Assembly: GCA_015233155.1 (NCBI GenBank) | Contig: JADFYG010000042.1 | Location: 1 to 56,510 of the forward strand | Length of the DNA: 56,510 nucleotides | DNA from: Candidatus Rifleibacteriota bacterium | GTDB lineage: Bacteria > Muiribacteriota > Ozemobacteria > Ozemobacterales > Ozemobacteraceae | Reading direction: 5' to 3' | In this document: piece after piece, positions 50,068 through 56,510 of the stretch | How the letters are laid out: each line of letters begins with the position of its first letter | Numbering within the stretch: the stretch's first letter is position 1 | Position numbers and translations under genes: made by a program | Notes under the pieces: model-generated | Told to the model about the DNA's origin: nothing | Seen by the model: the letters and a program-made list of their open reading frames with translations, nothing else | Database searches by the model: none

Positions 50068-52187
50068 CTTTTTTCAGCAAGCTCCAGCAACTCGCGATCC
50101 AGCGTTTCGATGAGGTTTACATACCCATTCTTTGCCGGAAACATGCGCCATGCCGCATCAGAAAAATGTCGCCACACAGCAGGACTGGTCATGAATTTCA
50201 GAGATTCCACAAGCCCTTTGCCATCGCCGGGTTCAACGAGTATTCCATTTTCTCCGTCAATGATCAACTCCGGAACTCCACCGACTCGCGTAGAGATTGC
50301 CGGCACGCCCCATCGGGCGGCTTCAAGCAGGGAAAGCGGAATTCCCTCTCCGAGCGATGGAAGCATGGCCACATGAAGTTCCGGGATAAATTTTTCTATA
50401 TCTTCACGAAATCCGAAGAACCTGATGTATTCTGCAAGAACACCTGATTTAAAACGGCTTTCGAGGCGTTCACGTTCGGGGCCATCCCCAAAAATCCGGA
50501 TATCTAACGGAGGCAGATAACCGGCAGCCACTGCTGACTCCAACGCTTCAAGAGCCCAGATATGGCCCTTGTTTCTGTGAAGTTTGGCAATAATGCCGAT
50601 TACCCATGGCGGTCCGGGGCAACGAAAGAGAGCGGGGTTTTCAGGAAATGCCTGTAGCGGAAGAGCGTTTGGAAGCATGCGCAAAGACTGTTTTGACATT
50701 CCCTGTTTTGTCAGATGTTCTTCCACGGCTTTTGAAACCGCAAACACCTTATCGCAGCAACGGTAATACGACTCACGATTCAAGCCATGCACATGTGCTG
50801 CAACGGGAACGCCATGAATCTTTTTGAGACGCGAGGCAAACAATGCGGCACGATTCAGATGCGCGTGAACGACCATGGCGCGATTTTTTCGCAACTCGGC
50901 AAGCAGACGGATCGCGAAAAAAAATCCGCTTGCACGTAAAGAAGCGCTTCTTACAGGGATTCCCATATTTTTCGAAAGGGAGGATAATCGGCCGATTCCG
51001 CAAAGCAGGTGAAGATTCCAGCCGCGATCATGCAAGGATCGGGATAGCTCAAGCGCAAGTCGTTCACCACCTCCGAGCTCTCCTGAAGAAACCGCGACTT
51101 GCAAAACCGGACGCGGAATCAATCGTTCATACATTTCAAGATGTCGTTCAAGTGCGCGTTCTCGCGGAAAATCCCGCACAACCCGCTCACGGGCGTTGCG
51201 GCCCATCACACTTACTTCCATCCTATTATCGAGCAATCGTTCAAGAGCATTGGCCAGAACGTCTGAATCATCAGGAGTTACCAAAAGACCATCGACTCCG
51301 GAGCGCACAATTTCCCGGATCCCTCCGACGGCGCTTCCTACCACAGGAATCCCGCGTTCCATAGCTTCGCATATCGTGATTCCAAAAGCTTCTTCTCGCG
51401 AAGGAGCAATGAATATATCGAGCGCGTCAAGAAAAGCTCCTGGGGAAGAAATCGAACCAGCGAACTCGACACGTCCTTGTAATCCACGCTGTGCAACGAG
51501 TTTTTCAAGACGTTCACGTTCACGACCGTCACCACCGATCACAAGACGAAAACGCTTTCCGCGCGTATTCAATCGGGCCAGCGCTTCAATCAGTATATCG
51601 AGCCCCTTTACGGGATGAAGGCGGGATAAAGTGCCTAATAGCGGCTCGCGTGGGAATTGGTTCGCCCGTCCGGCAAAATCGGGTTCGCCGGAAATTTCAA
51701 CTCCCGGATGAATAATCTGACCGCGATGAGCGGGAATTCTTCTGATGTTGTTGCAGTACCATTCAGCAAGGTGATGACTCGGAAATATGAGCCTGGCCGA
51801 AAGTGTCGCCATAAGACGTTCGAGCAGATGATATTCCGCTGTTTCGGAGCCGTGGATAGACGAAACCAGAGGAATGCCACGATTTCCGGCACCCAGGAAG
51901 ATCACACGCGCCCAGAAAGTCGCACGAAACAGATGTGAGTGAACTACATCCGGACGCAGCCTTCGTAATAAGCCCGACAGCTGAATCATCCCCAACAGAT
52001 CGATCCCGGATTCCGACAACTTAACGACCTCGATGCCCTCTGAGCGCAGCCTGTCGCCAATAGGGCCGTCTCTAAAAGTGGCTACCACCGGCTGGTGACC
52101 GTTACGCGCAAGAAATCGGCACAGGTCGAATACCAAAGTCTGGGCACCGCCGAGTGTAAGAGCGTTAATCAGTTGAAGAATGCGCAT
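50064..52187 (-). CDS. Tandem family 4 glycosyltransferase (two GT4 units)
   Basis: 707 aa, two complete GT4 units in one chain. Unit 1 (about 1-365): MRILQLINALTLGGAQTLVFDLCRFLARNG, VVHSHLFRATFWARV, LSRLHPVKGLDILIEALA, FIAPSREEAFGITICEAMERGIPVVGSAVGGIREIV. Unit 2 (about 373-707): LQVAVSSGELGGGERLALELSRSL, VVHAHLNRAALFASRL, IIAKLHRNKGHIWALEAL, AMLPSLGEGIPLSLLEAARWGVPAISTRVGGVPELI. Both keep the E-x7-E-type donor motif, so both may be active and could add two successive sugars. No clear ribosome site before ATG 52187. Confidence 0.9.
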   Translation of the reverse strand: MRILQLINALTLGGAQTLVFDLCRFLARNGHQPVVATFRDGPIGDRLRSEGIEVVKLSESGIDLLGMIQLSGLLRRLRPDVVHSHLFRATFWARVIFLGAGNRGIPLVSSIHGSETAEYHLLERLMATLSARLIFPSHHLAEWYCNNIRRIPAHRGQIIHPGVEISGEPDFAGRANQFPREPLLGTLSRLHPVKGLDILIEALARLNTRGKRFRLVIGGDGRERERLEKLVAQRGLQGRVEFAGSISSPGAFLDALDIFIAPSREEAFGITICEAMERGIPVVGSAVGGIREIVRSGVDGLLVTPDDSDVLANALERLLDNRMEVSVMGRNARERVVRDFPRERALERHLEMYERLIPRPVLQVAVSSGELGGGERLALELSRSLHDRGWNLHLLCGIGRLSSLSKNMGIPVRSASLRASGFFFAIRLLAELRKNRAMVVHAHLNRAALFASRLKKIHGVPVAAHVHGLNRESYYRCCDKVFAVSKAVEEHLTKQGMSKQSLRMLPNALPLQAFPENPALFRCPGPPWVIGIIAKLHRNKGHIWALEALESAVAAGYLPPLDIRIFGDGPERERLESRFKSGVLAEYIRFFGFREDIEKFIPELHVAMLPSLGEGIPLSLLEAARWGVPAISTRVGGVPELIIDGENGILVEPGDGKGLVESLKFMTSPAVWRHFSDAAWRMFPAKNGYVNLIETLDRELLELAEKR

Positions 52188-52418
52188 GGTTAAGTGAGAT
52201 ATTGTATCTCAAACTTGTATGTAACAACCCGAATGGGTCAACTATTTTTTCCACGCCCACAAGAAACTTGTGCAGTTCAAATATCCAGTCAATGGTTCTT
52301 CCCGGTAATTCATGGTATAAAATATGAAAAGCGACCGCGGCAATCCGCGAATCATCTCGTGCGTTATGCATGTCAGATCGTATCGAATCTAAATCGTCAT
52401 CGAAAAGGAGAACTCCGT

Positions 52419-52946
52419 ATGAAAAAACTTTTGATAGCCTTCACGCTTGCCTGCATTATTTTCATCCCCATTGGAGGATATGCCATGATCGCTACACTTT
52501 CTCTCGATAATCTCGTCATCAACTCGGACTCCGTCGTCACCGTAACGCTCAAAACGAAGACAGAGGGCGGAAAAGATGCCAAAGGCTTCGCGAATTTAGC
52601 GAATACGTTGACTGTTCTCGAAAGTCTGAAAGGCAATATCAAACCTGGGACCGACATCGTTATCGAAACTATCTCAGGGTTTGAAGACAGCCCCGTTTTC
52701 GAACCGCGAATGCAATTTCTTGTGTTTTTGCAGAAAATCGAGACAGCGACTTCGACTAAAGAAGTAGCCGGTCACTTCAAAGTTACCAATTTTGTGCAGG
52801 GCTGCTGGCCCATAGACCATTCGGGCAAGCTGCTCGGCATGGGGACCGGCACTACTCGCGCTCAGGTCGAAGCAAAAATTGTTGAGACTCGTGGCAAAAA
52901 ACCGGCGCCATCCGCCCCGACAACACCACCTGCCCCCGGCATGTAA
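52419..52946 (+). CDS. Hypothetical exported protein
   Basis: 175 aa; AAAGGAG sets ATG 52419. Signal peptide about 1-22 (LLIAFTLACIIFIPIGGYAM). The mature domain begins ATLSLDNLVINSDSVVTVTLKTK, contains VLESLKGNIKPGTDIVIETISGFEDSPVF and MQFLVFLQK, and resembles a beta-sandwich of unknown type seen in small exported proteins. A Pro/Ala-rich tail (KKPAPSAPTTPPAPGM) closes it. It stands alone. Confidence 0.75.
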   Translation: MKKLLIAFTLACIIFIPIGGYAMIATLSLDNLVINSDSVVTVTLKTKTEGGKDAKGFANLANTLTVLESLKGNIKPGTDIVIETISGFEDSPVFEPRMQFLVFLQKIETATSTKEVAGHFKVTNFVQGCWPIDHSGKLLGMGTGTTRAQVEAKIVETRGKKPAPSAPTTPPAPGM

Positions 52947-52968
52947 TCCCATTCATAAAAAATTCGTG

Positions 52969-53050
52969 TGTAATGAAATTTGTTATATATTCGGTCATAA
53001 TTATCGTAGGGGCGGGTTTCAAACCCGCCCGATAAACAAAATTCATTACA
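52969..53050. repeat. Nested palindromic element
   Basis: Outer arms TGTAATGAAATTTGTT (52969-52984) and its near-complement (53035-53050, 15 of 16 paired) enclose GGGCGGGTTT-C-AAACCCGCCC at 53010-53030. The inner part recalls the widespread GGGGCGGGTTTnAAACCCGCCC repeats. Non-coding. Confidence 0.7.
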
Positions 53051-53142
53051 ACTTTGTATCCAAACGTATTTATTGTGAATAGCATAACCCCACAACCGGA
53101 CCAGGAAATAACTATTCTTCAATTATAGCAATGGTTCTGATA

Positions 53143-54648
53143 CTAGACTGCTGTCAGAACTTTGAGCCAGGCCTCGCGCACCTCGTCAGGAATCCTGGCC
53201 TCGTTTACCGTATTGCGACATGTCTCGAGCAGATCGGCGGGCATTTGGTCCAGGCGCTCAACGGTCTCAAGAGGAATATCCCAGTCACTTGGAAAGACAA
53301 TCCCCTGTTCCGAACGCCAGGCGACAAGTTTGCCACGTTCGAACGTCAACAGCTGGTTCATGAAGACAATCCGGCCCGCAATCAGACGACGACCGCTGCC
53401 GATTAGCGAGAGCAGATGGGTGTTGTGGTATCCGACGAAAAGATATGGGCGCGCCCCGGGCGGAGCAAACTGATATTCTTCGGTGGGCGGGGGAAGCTCC
53501 TCAAGTGACTGTCCGAGCAGGCGAGGAGCCAGAAATATCGCCAATTGCTCGACATCGGCATCACTTTTCAGGTGCAAGGTTCCTCCAAGGATTTCCCTGT
53601 GACGATATAGGAGGCGGACGGTCGCAGGAAGACTGGTCGCACCAAGCTCAATGACGCCTGATAATTCACCGCGAACGGGTTCATTTCCATGGTCGGACAC
53701 AAACCCAGGAGTTGCAGCCGAATCATCATCGCCTTTCACGACATCCTTTGGGGGCTCAGAACTTTTTTCCGGAGATAAAAAAGCTATTCCTGTGAGGCTT
53801 ATATTTGCAATTGTTAATTTCTGTAATTCCGGTAAATCGAGACGAAAGCGCAGACCACCGTTTGGACCTGGAAGGTAGCGCTGATAGAGTCGACGCTCTT
53901 CCATGGCTATGCTTGCCAGCAGTCGGTCGCGAGCCACTGGGGGCAGATGCGCACTTTCAAGAATGGTACGTCCGATCTTGAGAGCGCGATGTGACGGCAC
54001 GTTAAAAAAAGCAACGGTCGACTGGTCGATACGGCCATATCCGGTCTTAGAAACAGTTTCGCTGCGTTTGCCTGTTTGCAGTGAAGCTCGTGCGGCATCG
54101 AATCGGATCATATAATCAAAAAAATAGAACTCTTCCTTCACCGTTTGCCCATCGAGAGTTTCCCAGAGATATATCTGCGTGTCGTCTTCGCCCTGAAACC
54201 AGCGTAATCGCAGATCAGGGGTGTCATTCCGCATGGTGCCGCCGGTAATTTCCCTCAGTGAGTGGCCAAGCGCGCGTGGTTTTAAAAATTCACTCAACAG
54301 GCGGGCATGAGCAGGGGAAAGGGACTCAAAGGAACAACCTATGTCTTTCGGAGTGACATTGCAGACACGAAGCATCGTGGAAAATTTTACCTGACCAAAC
54401 TGAAGGCTTCCCTCGAAAGTATTTCCTACAGCGATGTCCGGCCATACCTCAGTTTTATTGCAGGCGAATCGCAGCCCGCCATAACTGAGGTTCCCCAATG
54501 GAAATGAACCGTGAGATCCGACAATTAACTTGCCGTCGGAAAGATCTAATCTCCGATGGCGACGTCGGTCCTGCGGCGCAATGGCTGGTTCAGATATTTC
54601 CTCATCCTTACGCCCGCTTATCCATTGAATCAGATCACGAAAACTCAT
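53143..54648 (-). CDS. PilZ-domain protein (two PilZ-like units)
   Basis: 501 aa from ATG 54648 (MSFRDLIQWISGRKDEE); an in-frame TTG lies 39 nt upstream. PilZ unit 1, about 28-125: DRRRHRRLDLSDGKLIV holds the RxxxR c-di-GMP arginines and LGNLSYGGLRF the [DN]xSxxG motif. A middle region (TVAFFNVPSHRALKIGRTILES, LPPVARDRLLASIAMEE) is unassigned. A second unit near residues 265-380 has NISLTGIAFLS but lacks an obvious Arg motif. The C-terminal about 120 residues are unknown. It is a likely c-di-GMP receptor matching the HD-GYP genes in the window. Confidence 0.78.
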   Translation of the reverse strand: MSFRDLIQWISGRKDEEISEPAIAPQDRRRHRRLDLSDGKLIVGSHGSFPLGNLSYGGLRFACNKTEVWPDIAVGNTFEGSLQFGQVKFSTMLRVCNVTPKDIGCSFESLSPAHARLLSEFLKPRALGHSLREITGGTMRNDTPDLRLRWFQGEDDTQIYLWETLDGQTVKEEFYFFDYMIRFDAARASLQTGKRSETVSKTGYGRIDQSTVAFFNVPSHRALKIGRTILESAHLPPVARDRLLASIAMEERRLYQRYLPGPNGGLRFRLDLPELQKLTIANISLTGIAFLSPEKSSEPPKDVVKGDDDSAATPGFVSDHGNEPVRGELSGVIELGATSLPATVRLLYRHREILGGTLHLKSDADVEQLAIFLAPRLLGQSLEELPPPTEEYQFAPPGARPYLFVGYHNTHLLSLIGSGRRLIAGRIVFMNQLLTFERGKLVAWRSEQGIVFPSDWDIPLETVERLDQMPADLLETCRNTVNEARIPDEVREAWLKVLTAV

Positions 54649-54787
54649 TGTGCGGGGAAGTGTAATACCATAGACGAACTTGTGCAAGTTGTGTTATTTT
54701 TCGGCAAAGTTAGTTGGGATGCTAAAATTCATATCAAGATGACGACATTTTTCCAACCTCGGCCTTTATAAATATAAGGAGACACGT

Positions 54788-55291
54788 ATGGGACGCATTA
54801 TTCACCTGGTACCGAAATCCGGCAGCCGTCCGGGAACAGGGCCGATGTTTTCTTTTGCGGCATTCACGACCGGCGGCAAAAAATTCGCCGTAAGGCCCGA
54901 AAAGATCGATGAGATAACGGCAGGCCATCCGATTCTTTCGATTCCGCAAAAAAGCCCATGGCTGACCGGCGTAGTCAATATGCGAGGGCGCGTGGTCCCA
55001 GTCTTCGATTTGCGTCGAAGACTCGGCCTGGAAGGAATGTCCGATCCACAAAGCGGATGTATTCTGATCTTTTCAGTCGATCGACATTATGTTGGAATGA
55101 TCGTGGAATCGATCGAAGAAACCCTTCGGGAGGCCGTCGGAAATCCGGTTCCCGCCACGCCTGGTATCTGGCCCGCTTTCATCAGCTCCGTAATTCCGAC
55201 CTCGGACGGAGAGTTCGGCCTCATAGATCCTGAGCGAATTCTGACGGCCGGAGAGCGCGAAGAAATCGGCACTATCAAAGAACAGTTTTAG
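54788..55291 (+). CDS. CheW-like chemotaxis coupling protein
   Basis: 167 aa; AAGGAGA precedes ATG 54788. CheW fold: FSFAAFTTGGKKFAVRPEKIDEI, LSIPQKSPWLTGVVNMRGRVVPVFDLRRRLGL, CILIFSVDRHYVGMIVESIEETL, and FGLIDPERIL. The VVNMRGRVVPVFDLR block is diagnostic. CheW bridges chemoreceptors and CheA, or acts in pilus/EPS signalling arrays. No cheA or receptor gene is in the window. Divergent from the PilZ gene. Confidence 0.9.
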   Translation: MGRIIHLVPKSGSRPGTGPMFSFAAFTTGGKKFAVRPEKIDEITAGHPILSIPQKSPWLTGVVNMRGRVVPVFDLRRRLGLEGMSDPQSGCILIFSVDRHYVGMIVESIEETLREAVGNPVPATPGIWPAFISSVIPTSDGEFGLIDPERILTAGEREEIGTIKEQF

Positions 55292-55325
55292 GTAGTAGCA
55301 TACTCTTAACTGACGACCAAATATA

Positions 55326-55363
55326 ACCACGGATGGACATGGATAAACACAGATAAAAAAAAC
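55326..55363. repeat. Degenerate ACCACGGAT-type dispersed repeat
   Basis: ACCACGGATGGACATGGATA followed by AACACAGATAAAAAA: repeated ACnGAT words, as in the common non-coding CCACGGATGnACACGGAT repeats of environmental genomes. Lies in the cheW-rubredoxin gap. Confidence 0.45.
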
Positions 55364-55476
55364 AATAATAGCCACATCAGTTAAATTACCCACCACCCAG
55401 TTTTAATCATAGACACGAATTTCTTCGAGTCTGGTCTTGGAACAAAAAATCTATTCTCTTTCAGGAGGAGTATTTT

Positions 55477-55635
55477 ATGGCTAAATGGCGTTGCATAGTT
55501 TGTGGGTATGAATATGACCCTACGATTGGCGATCCGGAGACTGGTATCAAACCCGGAACTCCCTTCGAACAGATTCCAGAGAGCTGGGTCTGCCCGACCT
55601 GCGGAGCAGGAAAAGATCAGTTCGAAAAAATGTGA
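55477..55635 (+). CDS. Rubredoxin
   Basis: 52 aa, too short for most ORF filters. AGGAGGAG precedes ATG 55477. [20 protein letters not shown], then [21 protein letters not shown]: iron ligands C6, C9, C39, C42 in the two C-x2-C-G(Y/A) loops. Standard length and sequence for a rubredoxin, a one-electron carrier in anaerobes and microaerophiles, often serving peroxide or oxygen detoxification. Not obviously in an operon. It supports an anaerobic or oxygen-sensitive lifestyle. Confidence 0.96.
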   Translation: MAKWRCIVCGYEYDPTIGDPETGIKPGTPFEQIPESWVCPTCGAGKDQFEKM

Positions 55636-56236
55636 AGGCTAAGGGCTCAACCGCCCTGTCGATAATAATGGACTCTCAGACTTCTGACGGGTCTTTATTT
55701 CGTTGTTTTCATTTTTAGAAATTACCGGTGATTTGCTCCTACAACCGTGGGAGCGGCCAGAACCCGTCAGATCTCATTGGGTAAGTTCAACAAATTTCTT
55801 TGCCATCCCGTCATCAATACATAGACGGGACCGATGAATATCGGGCTTAGCTTCTGGCGACCAGCTCACTCACCGTCAATGCTTACGGAGCTTCACTGGC
55901 ATTCGGAACGCCAATGCACCTATCTTCTAATGAAGGCTGGATCCAGCCAGGAATATGAATTCGGCGTAATAAAATGAAAATCGTTGTCTATAATGCTTTT
56001 CTCCGTCTCAAGAAAAAGGATTTTTCCTGCCTGCTGACCGAGTAACAAAGGGCAACTCGCGAATATAATACATTTTTTCGGGAATGTGCCCATTCCTCCC
56101 AAATCGAAGTAAAATCGTTCTTTTATTCGAAAAACGAGGCATGGTATACTTTGATTGGCAAAAAATCCTTGCAGATAAATTAAGCGCCAAAAAGAAATTC
56201 CCAGCAGGAAATCGGCAATGTTTTTGAGGAGGTTCC
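55636..56236. other. Gene-free stretch with inverted repeats
   Basis: No credible gene in about 600 bp. TCTGACGGGT (55683-55692) and ACCCGTCAGA (55762-55771) are perfect arms enclosing a smaller GCTCC...GGAGC hairpin. A minus-strand reading frame at 55920-56306 covers the start of the next gene and lacks family features. Confidence 0.45.
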
Positions 56237-56510
56237 ATGCGCCGAAACGTTTTCCCCCATTGGTGGCTCTTCCCGGCTGTTCTGATAATCGTCTTTTGTT
56301 TGACATCCGGGGTTACGTTTGGCGAATCGCAGCGCCCTAAGGGGCTTGCTGATCTGCTTTCCGGTTCGACGATCGACAGCGGCGGAATACTCTCTTCGCT
56401 CGATGAGAAAGATCTACCTTTGGCACTCGTAGCCTCTGAGATCTTAAAGTTCAGAGCACTGCATGGTGAGATCGCTTTGTCTGCCAAAAGTGTTCAGGAT
56501 TTTCGTGCGT
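56237..56510 (+). CDS. Hypothetical exported protein, cut by the window end
   Basis: First 91 residues of a longer protein; GAGGAGG lies 4 nt before ATG 56237. Signal peptide about 1-29 (WWLFPAVLIIVFCLTSGVTF, then GESQ). The mature part begins RPKGLADLLSGSTIDSGGIL and continues in a helical Leu/Ala-rich stretch. No stop is reached. Family not recognised. Confidence 0.75.
   Translation, partial: MRRNVFPHWWLFPAVLIIVFCLTSGVTFGESQRPKGLADLLSGSTIDSGGILSSLDEKDLPLALVASEILKFRALHGEIALSAKSVQDFRA

Noticed and set aside
55920..56306. 128-codon minus-strand frame
   Set aside because: Overlaps the well-supported start (ribosome site plus signal peptide) of the gene at 56237 and has no recognisable domain.
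1..56510. tRNA, rRNA, CRISPR array, phage or transposase genes
   Set aside because: Looked for T-loop GGTTCRA-type words, regular repeats and integrase/transposase motifs; nothing credible was found.

Overview
The window is ordinary bacterial chromosome: dense, mixed-strand, roughly 50% GC, with no phage, transposase, integron, CRISPR, tRNA or rRNA visible. A dTDP-rhamnose locus, heparinase-like and exopolysaccharide-type glycosyltransferases and many exported proteins suggest a didermic or otherwise polysaccharide-coated bacterium. Abundant second-messenger genes, a class III cyclase pair and several archaeal-looking enzymes (deoxyhypusine synthase family, DUF120/RibK-like, 4-Cys class III aminotransferase) fit a poorly sampled lineage. 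A Riflebacteria/Ozemobacteria-like organism is my guess, held with low confidence.

Layout. 1-2 kb: a redox module (CD1871A-family mini-protein, NapH-like 4Fe-4S membrane protein, exported TlpA-like thioredoxin). 2.4-6.1 kb: murD-ftsW-murG; ftsW carries a 96-bp inverted copy of murG sequence. 6.3-11.4 kb: hypothetical genes, a phospholipase C-like/HhH fusion, a deoxyhypusine synthase homologue and a GAF-PAS protein. 11.5-20.3 kb (minus): a four-gene operon with every junction overlapping, encoding two membrane class III cyclases, a heparinase II/III-like protein and a family 4 glycosyltransferase. The two cyclases lack different catalytic residues and could form one composite active site. 20.5-25.9 kb (plus): HD protein, leuC-leuD-like genes, an isocitrate/isopropylmalate/homoisocitrate-type dehydrogenase and a class III aminotransferase, closed by a 27-bp perfect-stem hairpin.

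25.9-32.5 kb: a TagA/WecG enzyme fused to a degenerate WecA-like membrane domain, an unknown polytopic protein, and rmlC-rmlA-rmlD, with rmlD fused behind a degenerate PlsC-like domain; rmlB is absent. 32.5-37.3 kb (minus): HIT, rpsU, two NfeD genes, a 29-codon ORF, floA and a hypothetical gene. A terminator-like hairpin lies inside the start of the long nfeD. 37.5-41.6 kb: glycine-zipper protein, BMP-type binding protein, HD-GYP protein, and a non-coding stretch with a consensus promoter and long leader before a zinc-ribbon gene. 41.7-49 kb: MBL hydrolase, RibK-like protein, a YmdB-family protein that lost its metal ligands, GAF-GAF-HD-GYP protein, STAS protein, exported thiol peroxidase, PAP2 phosphatase. 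49-56.5 kb: glycosyltransferases (one a tandem double enzyme), a PilZ protein, CheW, rubredoxin and the start of an exported protein.

The unifying themes are cell-surface polysaccharide synthesis, second-messenger signalling (nucleotide cyclases, two HD-GYP proteins, PilZ) and a recurring pattern of pseudoenzyme domains. Several families of short palindromic dispersed repeats occupy the longer intergenic stretches.
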